A stretch of DNA of 64,000 nt from Euryodendron excelsum (GCA_033060915.1 CM065388.1:36603001-36667000), one strand, 5' to 3'; counted from the stretch's first letter, positions 48,376 through 62,635 are shown. The notes: generated by a model not told the origin, from the sequence alone. Program-made: numbers and translations.

Positions 48376-51300
48376 GTAGAAAGGAAACCAAAATATTTGA
48401 TGGGATTGTTTAATTTTTAATGCAATGGTGAATTTCGTTGGTCTTTCGTTTTTAAATTTTTTTTCTGGGTTTTATATTATTTTCAAGAAACATTGCATTG
48501 AGAAGGAATTCGTGATCCAAATTTTCAAGCGACTCTTCACCAAAATTTGCATATCATGAAAAATAGGGGACAATTGGAGTTGCTTGTAGACATTCTGGCC
48601 AGTCTATTTTTTTTTTGCCTGTGATAAGTAGATTATGATTGCGTGACCATTGACACTAATTTTATGAACTCCTTACCCTCTGTGCTTTCAAATAAATTTT
48701 TTTCTTTTCAGATATGTGGTTCACTAATTTGTAGTAAATAAAAAAATAAAAATATAAAAAATCTCAGGTTCAAAGGTCTTTCCATGACATAATTACTCAT
48801 GAGAATTGAGCACTAAACAAGACCATGGGCATGGTAAAACATACTAGGAGGAAGTCTAAATTTTAACCTAGGCATCTCCCCTGTGCAAATATAATGAGAG
48901 CTTAAGTCCAAGGTTTAACAGACTCGTCGTCCTAAAAATGGTAGGTTTTGCTACTTGGGAAACAGGAATTGGAAACTTCGTACATTCAAATTTCAAAAAT
49001 GGCTTAGACTAAGATAATTGCAGTAGTAGCTATCCTAACACTTTTAGATCCTGAAAGCATGTCCAAGTTGGCTTGGATGAGCCATTATGAAGCAACCTGT
49101 TACATAAGCAAAAACATGGGGAGTTAAGGAAAGCAATGATCTTTTTGGCCCTTGTTCCCAGTGATTAGTAGCACTTGAATAAAAGGGTCTGTTATGCTCT
49201 CTAAATAGTGAATTGGTGATTTGTGTGTTGAAAGATTCAAGAACTCTACTTTCCATTATAATCTTGATTAGCTGGTTTGGATAATATTTTCTTAGCTGGT
49301 AAACAATGCACATTGCCCATGATGGATTTCAATGGAAGAGGTCTTTTTTTTTTTTCCTTCTATATTTGTTTCTTAGTAGCTTGCTAAATTTTCCTGGTGT
49401 AATTCCAAAGAATGGAGTTAGGGAATCTTTTAAGATAAATTCTCAAAGCGTCTTGAAAACTTTAGCCTTGTAAAGCATTGAGGAAAGATTCTTAGGCAAA
49501 CCTATCATACGAGAGATTCTTATAGATGTTCTATTGCTACAGTTTCTGCTTTGCACTAGAATTTTCGTATTCAAGGTTACATGCTCAAGATGAAGCATTG
49601 GGGAATACTCTAAAGAGTACTAAACTCAACATGGCAAACCTTTGTACCAATTATTTAAAATCTAAGAAGCAGAGACACAGCATGACATTGAAACACCAAC
49701 AAAATGTTGAACCCATGGACCTGTCTCCTCCAGTTGGCTCTTTTTGAAGTCACATCCTTGGTCAAATTGGACTCAATCATGTACTCTTTAACAGCTCAAA
49801 CCCATGTTGTGATTTGGATCTGGAATCACACTCTGTATACATCTTAGTATTTTTTTGGTTCTGTTTTGGTGCAAGAAAGGAAGAAAAATTCTTTTTCTCT
49901 GAAGTTAATATCATTATTGGCAATATTTTGTAGACTCAAACGTAGTTGACTTCTGAAGAAGCTTCAGTATATCTTTAAAGTGGTCAAAGGTGTAGAAATG
50001 AACTTCAAAGAACTCAAAAAGAGCCAACATGCAGAAGTGTCAGGCAGAGATTCTGAACAAATAGGTACTAATGTTAATTAGAATTAGTTATGGAATACTA
50101 ATTAGGAAGCTTTGCCTTGATTTCATTGTTATTAATTTGATGTAAGATACACCCTTAACAGAAGGTGGCTTTTGGCAAGGACACATACAAGCTTTTGAAA
50201 ATTAAAGGATTTAGTCCAAGGTAGAAGGGACCATAATGGCCCGTTACTCTGAAAATTGCAGTTTTTAGAAAAATAACTTAAAGCTTTTGCCCTGTTATAT
50301 AAATCAAATTCACTTCTGAATTTCCCTTTTTAGTTTCACTGTTTTTTAAGCAATTGGGTTTTTCTGCTAGTCTCTTATTTCTTATATCATGCCTCATTTG
50401 GGTTTGAATGTCATACTTTATGCCTTGTTACAAACCGGGTTGGTTAGGTATGTTTCATATATTTTTTATATTTTCATGATATCGAATTTAATCTGTAGCC
50501 TCGATATTCTCTGAACATCCATATATTTGGTTTTGAAGTGCTGTTTGTCTTTAAATGTATGGATTTTCTCTGCTTCTTGTGAATGCCAATGTATATGTAG
50601 ACATGTATTGAGGGGATATAGGAAACTTGGTTACTGGGGCATTTAATCTCTGTTGTCTGTTTTACTTGTGTGGCATAATTGATTATTAAACAGTCACCGT
50701 GAGCCATTGTTGTGTTTTTTTTTTATTGTATTTTTATGTTAAATCTATCTTGACAGCCTTACAAGCTTTTACAATTGGCAAGGGAACATATACATGCATC
50801 TAATCTGATTGTTTTTTATATGGTTCTACTTTTTGGATCAGGCTACTTTCTTTGTTGATAGTTTTGCTGTAAAATTTGAGGCAATTGCGTTTTTGCTCCA
50901 CTGCCAACTGCCAAGTTGGAAATTTTGGTTAAACTATTGTTTAAGTGTATCCCTGTCATCAGAAATGCAGGCTAAATTCTGGTTTTGTGCTTCTTGAAGA
51001 CATAGTGTGCTATAATCTACCCATTAACAAATTGATGGCTGTGTATGGGTTATTTAGGTGTTCATTCGCGAAGAGAATATGATTCTTGTTTCCACTGCCT
51101 GTTATTATGTGTTTTTCCTTTTCTTTTTTTTTTCCTCTTTTCTGGTGCTTAACTCAGTATTTGAGTTATGTGTTATATCTGTTTCCTCACGTTCTGCCGA
51201 CCCTGTAAGAACAAATTACTCCTGCATCATCGATTGTACGAGGGATATAACTGAAAGGGGAACTATCACATTAGTGGTGAAATTCAGAGGCATTCTTAAT

Positions 51301-51453
51301 CTCTGTCATCTGGTTGCTGGTTGGTCCCCTCATGTTCACATGGCATAGGTGAATGTTTGGAGGTATCATCTAACCTCCATGGTCTGTTTGCTTCTTTGCC
51401 TTTGTACTTCCGGTATGTGATTGGGATGAACTGTAATATATTATGTCTTTTAC
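48376..51453. other. Intergenic, no gene recognised
   Basis: AT-rich DNA. An open frame at 49526-49747 (+) with a polar C-terminal half (KQRHSMTLKHQQNVEPMDLS) might be a terminal exon remnant but matches nothing I know. One at 49044-49313 (-) is likewise unassigned. Confidence 0.4.
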
Positions 51454-51749
51454 GTTTTCAATTGATGTGTAAAGCAGGTGGGAGGTGTCTGATCATTACT
51501 TGTCTTTTATATATCTATAAGCTTCGCCTTAATGTGGACTACTCTTTCTTAATTTTGTAAAATTTAAGACATTTTCTCCCCTATTCACAGTGGTTTAATG
51601 AAGTCTAGATTCACGCAATATGGTTTCTGTGGAGGGTGTGAATTATTTCGTTGGTTAGTTTTCTTTTGAGAAATGACTGGAAGTCTAAGACAGGCATTTA
51701 ACCTGAGAATCTTTTGTTCTATTTGCAGTAGTGACCAAAAAGTGCTCTG
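51454..51749 (+). repeat. Direct duplication, copy 2 (296 bp)
   Basis: Partner of 46745-47075, 4.7 kb downstream, lacking about 35 bp present in copy 1. Confidence 0.9.
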
Positions 51750-52189
51750 TCTTCATTCAAGTTGATTAAGCCCTTAGTCGGTGATGTATACATACATGTA
51801 TATGTATATATATATCTTTATATATATATATTGAATTAGACATGGGAGGTTAAACAAGGGTACCTGAGAATGGTGATTTTTTATCTCATGGTAGGTGGAA
51901 ATTCTACTGGAAATATGGAAGGGGTAAAATCTTTTTTCCCCCAACCTTCTGGTTGACCAAGCTGCCCCTGCTATAACACAGATGGGGATGTTAGCATTAA
52001 ACCTCACTGCTATTGTCATGATTGCCTTTTGTTACATAGACCAATTCCTGGGTTTTTAATTTTGAAATAGCAGGGTTTGTTGGGTAGTAGCAGTTTGTTG
52101 TCCTGTCACTTTACTAGGCTTTTGTTTTTCCCTAAAAGATTGTAGTTCCTATTAGTGTAGTCAAAATTTCTATACAGTATGATTTCATT
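51750..52189. other. No gene recognised
   Basis: Contains TA-rich patches at 51787-51832, then unremarkable intergenic DNA up to the start of the tandem array. Confidence 0.5.
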
Positions 52190-55100
52190 TTCACTTGTTT
52201 AAAAGAATGTTGATCTTTTGTTTGTTGATATTTGATCAGTATTTAATTTAAAATTTAAATTAATTCATTAATTTGATATTTCATTTATTGTTTATTTAAT
52301 TGAGATTTTTATATGTGGAATAAATAAATAATGTTATTTTACTTGCTTGTATTTACATATTTATTTATATATGAAATTAATCAAATATTTTTATTTTATT
52401 GATTATTTATTTATATTAAAATTATTTTAGTATATGGAATCGATAAATTATTTTTCTAAATATTTTTCATTTCTTAAAAGGTCTCAACTAATTTGTTTAA
52501 AAGTTTTTTTTAAGTTTCGTGAAAGTTGCCTAACAAATAAGTTTTTTAATTATTTTATGCTTCTCATGTTTACCTACATTTTTTTTTTTGGATGAGCTTA
52601 TGATTAAAAGCTTGTGAACATATTGCTTGTCTTTGATATTAGATTTATTAGGATAAAGGGGTATCGTAACACTATTTATATTTTGGTAAATATTTAATTT
52701 AAATTTTGATCAAAATCACTATCTAAAGCAATATTAATTATTTTGATAAATCTTTAATTTAACTTTATATTTTATTTATTGTTTATTTAATTGAGATTTT
52801 ATATGCTAAAAAAAAAATAAATTTATTTTACTTGCTTGTATTTACCTTAAAAAAATAAATAAAAACAAGTAAAATAAAATTATTTATTTATTATTTATAT
52901 ACAAAATTAATAAAATGTTTTTATTTTACATATTGTTTATTTATATCAAAATTATTTTAGTGTATGGAATCAATAAATTTTTTTTTAAAAAGTTTTCATT
53001 TCTTAAAAAGTTTTTTAAAAACATTTTATTAATTTTGTATATAAATAATAAATAAATAATTAGTATTTACTTTTAAATTAAAATTATCTTAGTATATGGA
53101 GTCAATAAAATTCTTTTTAAAATAGTTTTTATTTCAGGTTTTTTTTTTGAGTTTCATTTTTCGCTTGACATAAATTTGTGTTAATATTGCTTTTCTACAA
53201 TATTTGATGTCTATTTTGATATTTAATCTAAATTTTAATCAAAATGCAATATTAACTATTTAAATATTATTTTAATACATATTTAATTTAACATTTAAAT
53301 TAATTCATTAATTTAATATTTTATTTATTTTTAATTTAATTGAGATTTTTATATGTGTAATAAATAAATAATTTTATTTTTATTTGCTTATATTTACCTT
53401 TGAAATTATTATTTTTTATATGAAATTAATAAAATAATTTTTCATTTACGGATTATTTATTTATCTTAAAATCGTTTGAAATTAATAAATTCTTTTTCTA
53501 AAAAGTTTTTATTTCTTAAAAAGTCTCCTTGTTTAAAATTTTTTTTTGAGTTTAACAAATTAGTAAGAAATTAGTTTTTGCTTCCTTGGATGCTTAAATA
53601 TTATTTAATTTAAATTATTAACTTTTTTTATACTATTTTAAATAAAATTTTAAATTAATTCATTAATTTTATATATTTTTCTTTGTTTATTTAATTGAGA
53701 TTTTTAGAATAAAAAAAAAATAATCTTATTTTAATTGCTTTTATTTATTTTGTATTTAATTGAGATTATTATATGTGGAATAAAAATTAATAAATTATTT
53801 ATTTATATCAAATAATTGGAATCAATAAATTCTTTTTCTTAAAAGTTCTCCACCAAGTAATTTATTTTGAGTTAGATGTCATAACACTATTTATGTGGGG
53901 CCAAAAAGTACTATTTAACTATTTAAATAGCATTTTGATAAATATTTAGTTCAAAATTTAAGTTAATTCATTAATTTGTTGTTTTATTTATTAATGCAAT
54001 ATTGACTATTTAATAAATTTTTAGCTAAAAATTTAAATTAATTCATTAATTTTATATTTTTTTTTACTGTTTAGTTAGTTGAGATTTTTATGTAGAATAA
54101 ATAAATAATTTTATTTTACTTGCTCGTATTTACTTTGAAATAATTATTTATATATGAAGTTAATAAAATATTTTTATTTTGCTGCATATTTATTTATGTT
54201 AAAATTATTTTAGTATATGGAATCAAAAAATTCTTTTTTAAATAGTTTTCATTTCTTAAAAGGTCTCAACTACATTGTTTAAAAGTTTTTTTTTTTTTAA
54301 GTTTCGTGAAAGCTGTCTAACAAATAAGTTTTTCAAGTTTTTCAATTGTTTTTTGCTTCTCGTGTATTCTTACATTTTTTTATTGGATGTGCGCTTTTAA
54401 TTATTATGATCTGAAATTTATTTGGGTTAATGCTTGTGAGTATAATGCTTGGAGGTCTTCTACAATATCAGATTTATTAAGAGAAAGGGATGTCATAACA
54501 CTAATTATGTATTTTGATAAATATTTAATTTAAATTTTGATCAAAAACACTATCGAATGCAATATGATTTAAATTTAATTTATTAATTCATTTATTGTTT
54601 AAATTTATTGAGATTTTTATAAATAACCCAATTTATTTTTCTTGCTTGTATTTACCTTAAAATTATTATTTACATACTAAATTAATAAAATAATTTTATT
54701 TTATTGATTATTTATTTATATCAAAATTATTTTAGTATATGGAATCAATAAATATTTTTTTTATAAAAAGTTCTTAAAAATGTTAAAATTATTTTAGTAT
54801 ATAGAATCAATAAATTCTTTTTCTAAATAGTTTTTAATTCTTAAAAAGGTTCCACCAAGTTGTATAAATAAATTTGTTTTTAGTTTTGTGATAGTTGCCA
54901 AACAAATCAGTTTTCCAACTGTTTTGTACATTTTTTTTTATGTGCTTCTCACTTTTCGATAGTTTATGAATTATTTATTTATGTTAAAATTATATATGTA
55001 TGTGGAATTAATAAATTATTTTTCTAAAAAGTTTTCATTTATTAAAAGGTCTCCGCCAAGTTGTTTAAAAGTTTTTTTTTTGAGTTTCGTAAAAACTGCT

Positions 55101-58100
55101 TAACAAATAAGTTTTCCAATAGTTTTCTGCTTTTTGTGACTTCTTACATTTTTTTTTTCATGCACTTCGTGCTTTTGATAACTATGACTATTTATATTTT
55201 GAAAAATATTTAATTTAAATTTAATGCAATATTTAATTTAACTATTTAAATACCATTTTGTTAAATATTTAGTTTAAAATTTAAATTAACTCATTAATTT
55301 GTTATTTTTATTTATTGTTTATTTAATTGAGATTTTTATGTGTAAAATAAATAAATAAATAATTTTATTTTACTTGGTTGTATTGTACTTGAAATTATTA
55401 TTTATATATGAAATTAATAAAATTTTTTTAGTTTACGGATTATTTATTTATATTAAAGTTATTTATGTATATGAAATCAATAAATTCTTTTTGTAAAAAG
55501 TTTTCGTATCAACTTACTAAGTTGGTTAAAAGTTTCTTTTGAGTTTTGTGAAAGCTACCTAACAAATTAGTTTTTTAATAGTTTTTTGCTTCCTGTGTCT
55601 TCCTAAATTTTTTTTTGTTTTTGATGCGCTTCCTGCTTTTGATTGTTTGTGAGTATATTGTTTGGAGATCTTCTGCAATATCAGAACTATTTATGTGGGG
55701 CTAGCACTATTGACTATTTTAATAAATATTTAATTAATTTTATAGTTTTTACTTGAGATTTTTATGTCGAATAAATAAATAATTTTATTTTACTTGTTTA
55801 TTTACTTTGAAATGATTATTTATATATGAAGTTAATAAAAATTTTTATTTTGTTGATTATTTATTTATATTAAAATTATTTTAGTATATGGAAACCAAAA
55901 AAAATTCTCAATAGTTTTCATTTCTTAAAAGGTCTCAACTAAGTTGTTTTTCAATTTTTTTCTGTTTCCCGTGTATCTACTAAATTGTTTAAAAGTTTCT
56001 TTTGAGTTTTGTGAAATCTATCTTACAAATTAGTTTTTCAATAGTTTTCTGCTTCCTGACACTATTTATGTAGGGCCAATACTGTTTATATTTTTATAAA
56101 TATTTAATTCAAATTTTCATTAAAAGCACTATCTGATACAATATTAACTATTTTAATCAATATTTAATTAAAATTTGAAATTAATTCATTAATTTATATT
56201 TTTTTTATTGTTTATTTTTTTATTAAAATTTTTATATGTGGAATAAATAAAAAAATTTTGTTTACTTGCTTGTATTTACTTTTAAATTAGTATATTTGAA
56301 ATTGACAAAACATTTTTATTTTGCTAATTGTTTATTTATATTAAAATTATTTTACTATATGGAGTCAATAAAATTTTTTTTTCTAAATAGTTTGCATTCC
56401 TTAAAAGTTTTCCACTAAGTTGTTTAAAATTTTTTTTTTTGAGTTTCGTGAAAGATGCCTAACAAATAAGTTTTTCAATTGTTTTCTGCTTCTTGTGTCT
56501 TTTTATATTTTTTTTTGATGCGCTTTTCGCTTTTAATTATTATGATTTGATATTTATTTGGGTTAATGTTTATGAGTATATTGCTTGGAGATCAGATTTA
56601 TTAATGGAAAGCGATGTCATAACTCTATTTATTGCCAACACTATTTATATTTTGATAAATATTTAATTTAAATTTTGATCAAAAGTACTATCTAGTGCCA
56701 TATTAACTATTTAAATACTATTTTGATAAATATTTAATTTAACATTTAAATCTAAAAAGTTTTCATTTATTAAAAGGTCTTCGCCAAGTTGTTTAAAAAG
56801 TTTCTTTTGAGTTTCGTAAAAACTGCCAAACAAATAAGTTTTTTAATAGTTTTCTGCTTTTTGTGTCGTTCTACATTTTTTTTCATGCGCTTCCTTTATG
56901 AGTATAGTGTTTGAAGGTCTTCTATATTAGGACAAAAGGATGCCGTAACACTATTTGTGTGGAGCCAACACTATTTATATTTTTAAAACTATTTAATTTA
57001 AATTTTGATCAAAAGCACTATCTAATGTAATATTAACTATTTATATAATATTTTGACAAATATTTAATTTAAAATTTAAATTAATTCATCAATTTTTTAT
57101 TTGATTTATTGTTTATTTAATTGTGATTTTTATATGTGAAATAGATAATTAATTTTATTTTACTTACTTGCGTTTACCTTGAAATTATTATTTATATATA
57201 AAATTAATAAAATAGTTTTAGTTTACGGATTATCCTTTTTCTAAAAAGTTTTCATTTCTTAAAAGGTCTTCACTAAGTTGTTTAAAAGTTTCTTCTGAGT
57301 TTCGGAAAAACTGCCTAACAAATTATTTTTTAAATAGCTTTTTGGTTCCCGTGTCTTCCTATATTTTTATTTTTGAATGCAATTCTCGCTTTTAATTACT
57401 ATGATTTGACATTTATTTGGGTTAATATTTGTGAGTATGTTGCTAGGATGTCTTTTGCAATATTAGATTTATTGAGAGAAAGGATGTCGTAACACTATTT
57501 ATGTAGTGCCAGCACTATTTATATTTTGATAAATATTTAATTTAAAATTTAAAATTAATACATATTAATAAATATTTAATAAAATTTTAAATATACTATA
57601 ATAACTATTTTAATAAATATTTAATTAAAATTTTAAATTAATTCAATAATTATATATATATATATATTGTTTATTTAATTGAGATTTTTATATGTGGAAT
57701 TAATAATATTATTTTACTTGCTTGTATTTACTTTGAAATTGTTATTTATATATGAAATTAATAAAATATTTTTTTTTGATGATTATTTATTTGTATTAAA
57801 ATTATTTTAGCGTATGGAATCAATAAATTCTTTTTCTAAATAGTTTTTCATTTCTTAAAAGATCTCTACTAAGTTGGTTAAAAGTTTTTTTGAGTTTTAT
57901 AATCAATTGTTTCTTACTTCTCGTGTCTTCCTATATTTTTTTTTGGATGCGTTTTCTACTTTTGATAATTATGATTTGATATTTATTTAGGTTTGGTTTA
58001 ATATTTGTGAGTATATTATTTGGAAGTCTTCTGCAACATCAGATTTGTTAGGAAAAAGAAAGTTGTAACACTATTTATAATGTGATAAAATTTTAATTTA

Positions 58101-60790
58101 AATTTTGATCAAAATTGGATAAATATTTAATTTAACATTCAAATTAATTCATTAATTTATATTTTATTTATTGTCTATTTAATTGAGATTTTTATATGTA
58201 GAATAAATAAATAATTTTATTTTACTTCCTTGTATATATTGACTATTTAAAAACTATTTTGATATATATTTAAATTAATTTGATTAATTTTATTTTATTT
58301 ATTATTTATTTAGTTGAAGTTTTATATGTGGAATAAAAAAATAAATTTATTTTACTTGCTTATATTTACCTTGAAATTATTATTGATTTATTTTACTGAT
58401 TATTTATTTATATTCAAATTATTTTAGTATATGGAATCAATAAATTCTTTTTCTAAAAAGTTTTCATTTCATGAAAGGTCTCCAATAAGCTATTTGATTA
58501 AGTTTCGTGAAAGCTGCCCAATAAATAAATTCTCCAATAGTTTTCTACTTTTTGTGTCTTTCTATATATTTTTTTGATGCGCTTACAACTTTTGTAAGTA
58601 TATTACTTGGAGGTTTTTGGCAATATCAGATTTATTGGGGAAAAGGGTTGTCATAACACTATTTATATTTTGAAAAAATATTTGATTTAAAGCATTTTCT
58701 AATGTAATATTAACTATTTAAAAACTATTTTGACAAATATTTAATTTAAAGTAATTCATTATTTTTATATTTTATTTATAGTTTATTTAATTGAGATTTT
58801 TATATGCAGAATAAATAAATAATTTTATTTTACTTGCTTGTTATATTCACTATTTAAAACCTATTTTGACATATATTTAATTTCACATTTAAATTAATTC
58901 ATTAATTATTTATTTTATTTATTTAATTGATATTTTTATATGTGGAATAAAAAAATAAATTTATTTTACTTGCATGTGTTTACCTTGAAATTATTATTTA
59001 TATATGAAATTAACAAAATTTTTAGTATATGGAATCAATAAATTCTTTTTCTAAAAAATTTTCATATATTAAAAAGTCTCCACCAAGTTGTTTAAAAGTT
59101 TCTTTTGAGTTTCGTAAAAGCCGCCTAACAAAAAGTTTTCCAATAGTTTTATGCTTCTTGTGTCTTCCTACATTTTTTTTTCATGCACTTCGTGCTTTTG
59201 ATAACTATGATTTTCCATTTATTTGGGTTAACATTTGTGAGTATATTAGTTGGAGGTTCTACAATATCAGATTTATTGAAGGAAATAGATGCCGTAACAC
59301 TATTTATATTTTGAAAAATATTTAATTTAATTTTTGATTAAAAGTACTATCTAATGCAATATTAACTATTTAAATACCATTTTGTTAAATATTTAGTTTA
59401 AAATTTAAATTAATTCATTAATTTGTTATTTTATTTATTGTTTGATTTTTATGTGTAAAATAAATAAATAAATAATTTTATTTTACTTGGTTGTATTTTA
59501 CTTGAAATTATTTATTTATATTAAAGTTATTTATATATATGAAATCAATAAATTCTTTTTGTAAAAAGTTTTCATTTCTTCAAAGGTGTCCACTAAGTTG
59601 TTTAAAAGTTTCTTTTGAGTTTCGTGAAAGCTACCTAACAAATTAGTTTTTCAATAGTTTTTTGCTTCCTCTGTCTTCCTATATATATATATATATATTT
59701 TTATGCGTTTCCCACTTTTGATTACTATGATTTGACATTTATTTGGGTTAATATTTGTGATTATATTGTTTGAAGGTCTTCTGCAATATCAGATTTATTG
59801 AGAGAATAGGATGTCGTAATACTATTTATGTGGGGCCAGCACTATCTAATGCAATATTGACCATTTTAATAAATATTTAATTAAAATTTTAAATTAATTC
59901 ATTAATTTTATATTTTTTTACTGTTTATTTAATTGAGATTTTTATGTAGAATAAATAAATAATTTTATTTTACTTGTTTGTATTTACTTTGAAATGATTA
60001 TTTATATATGAAGTTAATAAAAAAATTTTATTTTGCTGATTATTTATTTATATTAAAATGATTTTAGTATATGGAATTAAAAAAAAATTTCTAAATAGTT
60101 TTCATTTCTTAAAAGGTCTTAACTAAGTTGTTTTAATTTTTTTTGAGTTTTGTGAAAGCTACCTGACAAATAAGTTTTTCAATTGTTTTCTGCTTCCCGT
60201 GTGTTTCTACATTTTTTATTGGGTGTGCTTCCTACTTTTAATTATTATGATATGATATTTATTTGGATTAATGCTTGTGATTATAATGCTTGGAGGTCTT
60301 CTGCAATATCAGATTTATTAAGGGAAAGGGATGTCATAACACTATTTATGTGGGGCCAATACTATTTATATTTTAATATATATTTAATTTAAATTTTGAT
60401 CAAAAACACTATTGAATGCAATATTAACTATTTAAATACTATTTTGATAAATATTTAATTTAAAATTTAAATTAATTTATTAATTTTATATTTTATTTAT
60501 TGTTTATTTAATTGAGATTTTTATATGCAAAATAAATAAATCAATTTATTTTACTTGCTTGTATTTACCTTGAAATTATTATTTACATAGAAAATTAATA
60601 AAATATTTTTATTTTACTGATTATTTATTTATATCAAAATTATTTTAGTATATGGAATCAATAAATATTTTTTTCTAAAAAGTTTTCATTTCTTAAAAGG
60701 TCTCCACTAAGTTGTTTAAAAGTTTCTTTTGAGTTTCGTAAAAGCTGCTTAACAAATTAGTTTTTCAGTAGTTTTTTGGTTCTCAAAATC
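52190..60790 (+). repeat. 8.6-kb array of diverged AT-rich tandem repeats (period about 520-640 bp)
   Basis: The same ordered blocks recur throughout: tatttaatttaaaatttaaattaattcattaattt; tttaattgagatttttatatgtgga(a)taaataaataattttattttacttgcttgtattta; ttttagtatatggaatcaataaattctttttct; aaaaggtctccactaagttgtttaaaagtttcttttgagtttcgtgaaag; a short word like tgcgctt; then caatatcagatttattg...gtcgtaacactattta(tgtgggg). The agatttatt block begins at 52641, 54470, 56594, 57465, 58041, 58628, 59269, 59791 and 60311, so the last six units are 520-641 bp apart. Earlier units are more scrambled and partly deleted. All units face the same way. Small ORFs inside (59029-59325, 60183-60392) are repeat by-products. 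No TIRs or transposase were seen. It behaves like a local satellite. Confidence 0.92.
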
Positions 60791-62613
60791 TTCCTCTCAA
60801 AAATGGTGTTCAAAAGCTTATTCTCTCCATCTTTGCCTTAAAAATGGTTTTTCAAAAGTTGTCATCATTATGTTGATTTTTAAAATCCCTACTCTTGTCA
60901 AGATAAATGTTATAATGGTTTTAAGAAAACCTTCTCCGGAATAGTTTTCAAACACCAACCATATAAACCATATTCTTGGCTAAAATTAAATTTTCATGGA
61001 AATGATCTCCGGAATGGTTTGCATGACATGATTTGTTTTTCAAAACTCTTTTAAAAAATGCATCAAACCACCTTTCAAAACCATCATCCAATCTAACTCT
61101 AGGTTAACTTGACCCTAGTCGTCTAACCCTATGTCACCTTAACCATAGGTTAACCAAACCCTAGTTGATTAACTCTAGGTCACCTTAACCCTAGGTTAAC
61201 CAAACCTTAGTTGATTAACCCTAGGTCACCATAACCATAGGTTAACCTAACCCAAGTTAGTCAATCTTAGGTCATCCCTAACCTTAGGCCAACCTAATCT
61301 AGGTTAGTATACTTCAAGGTTTTGACTCACGGACCCCTTTTTAAATCATCTTTCTATTTAAAACTATTCCCATACCCCATTTTTCAAAAACCAACTCCAT
61401 AACCCTTTCAAATACTCCTACACTTTATCTTTAAATTATTTCTAAAAAATGTTTTGAAGAACTCACAACCCTAGAGTGTCTCCAACCCTTTATGGTTAGG
61501 GATCTCAAGAAAAAGTGATACATTAAGCACAACTTTCAAGGTTGTCCATATTTAAGGTTCCAAAAACCACTTTAAAAACAAGTTTACTAAAGCACCTCAA
61601 AACCCTACCTCCAAGGTTTTCAAAACTCTCTTGAGTCATTTCAAGACACTTCCAAAACTCCCCCAAGCTATTTAAAAAACATTTCAAAACACCTTAAAAC
61701 CTTATTTCAAGAGCGCTTTAAAAAACCTTCAAGTTCTATTCCCAAAAACACTCCAACATCTGACTTCAAATCAAAATCCTCAAGTTATTTTTTCAAAGAC
61801 CACAAAGTGTCTTCAAACCATTCCAAAGACCTCAAAGCGTCTTCAAACATTCCAAAGGCCCTAATGCGCCTATTTTTTATCGGGCTCTTGCCCGAACTAC
61901 GAATGACCTGATTCTTTCCAAATGAGATACGTAGGCAACCTAAAATGGTGCGGTCATAACTTCTATTTCAACCCCAATTCCCTTTTAAAAAATTTCTATC
62001 AATTCAAATTTTCTATCTCAAACTCCTCAAAACTCCCATGTTCTTAAACTTCTCCCAAAACTTACATCATGCATCATTCATATGAAAAGTGATGACTAAA
62101 TCCCGTTTTCAAAATTCTAAAGTGGATACTAAGTGAATAATGGTAACTGGTTATTCTAGTGAGTGAACAAAGGGTGATTAGACATGTAGGTACCGAAAGA
62201 GCGGGGTAGAGCGATGATCTTAGAATATCTTCCCTACACGTAACCAACCACCGGACCATAGATTTCTGTTTTCAAATGACCAAAATGGAGTTATTTTCAA
62301 AAAGGGCTTAAAACTTTTCAACGGTTGCCAAACAACCTATTTTCTTAAAAACCTTCTCTCGAGGGAGTTTTTCAAAATCTTTTTCAAAAACCCTGTGTTT
62401 AATCTTCGAATTAACACTTAGTTTTAGGTGACCTGATTCACCTTAATCAAGTTAGGTGGAGACTCCTATTTTTCTAAAAAACCCTTAACCAAACCAATTT
62501 CAAGTTCAAACCTAGTCGCACTTGTCCTTCTAGGAGGATGAGTTCTAATAACAGAGTTCCGTGCTTTGTTTCCGAGCCGAAGGGACTTGGTCCCAAAAAT
62601 TGGGGTGCGACAC
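60791..62613 (+). mobile_element. LTR-like region of a Ty3/gypsy (Tat/Ogre-like) element
   Basis: The AT-rich array stops abruptly and a C/A-rich non-coding stretch follows. It has phrases common in LTRs or 3' regions of plant Tat-type elements: atcgggctcttgcccgaactacgaatgacctgattct...gagatacgtaggcaacc near 61880-61935, and an ending of the form gagccgaagggacttggtccc...ggggtgcgacac at 62573-62613. No second LTR is present in the window, so it is a solo or truncated LTR. Confidence 0.55.
61095..61310 (+). repeat. 46-47-bp minisatellite
   Basis: The unit aggttaacc-aaccctagttgattaac-ctaggtcacc-taacc-t occurs about five times. Its agg(tt/cc)aac start lies at 61101, 61146, 61192, 61239 and 61286 (spacing 45-47 bp). 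It sits inside the LTR-like region and is rich in CCTAGG/CCCTAG words. Confidence 0.85.
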
Positions 62614-62635
62614 AACATATAGAGGTGCCTTTCAT

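Noticed and set aside
59029..59325. 98-codon open frame inside the AT-rich array
   Set aside because: The same sequence recurs in other array units with stops and shifts, so it is a by-product of the repeat.
60183..60392. 69-codon open frame in the array
   Set aside because: Repeat-derived, as above. No conserved protein character across units.
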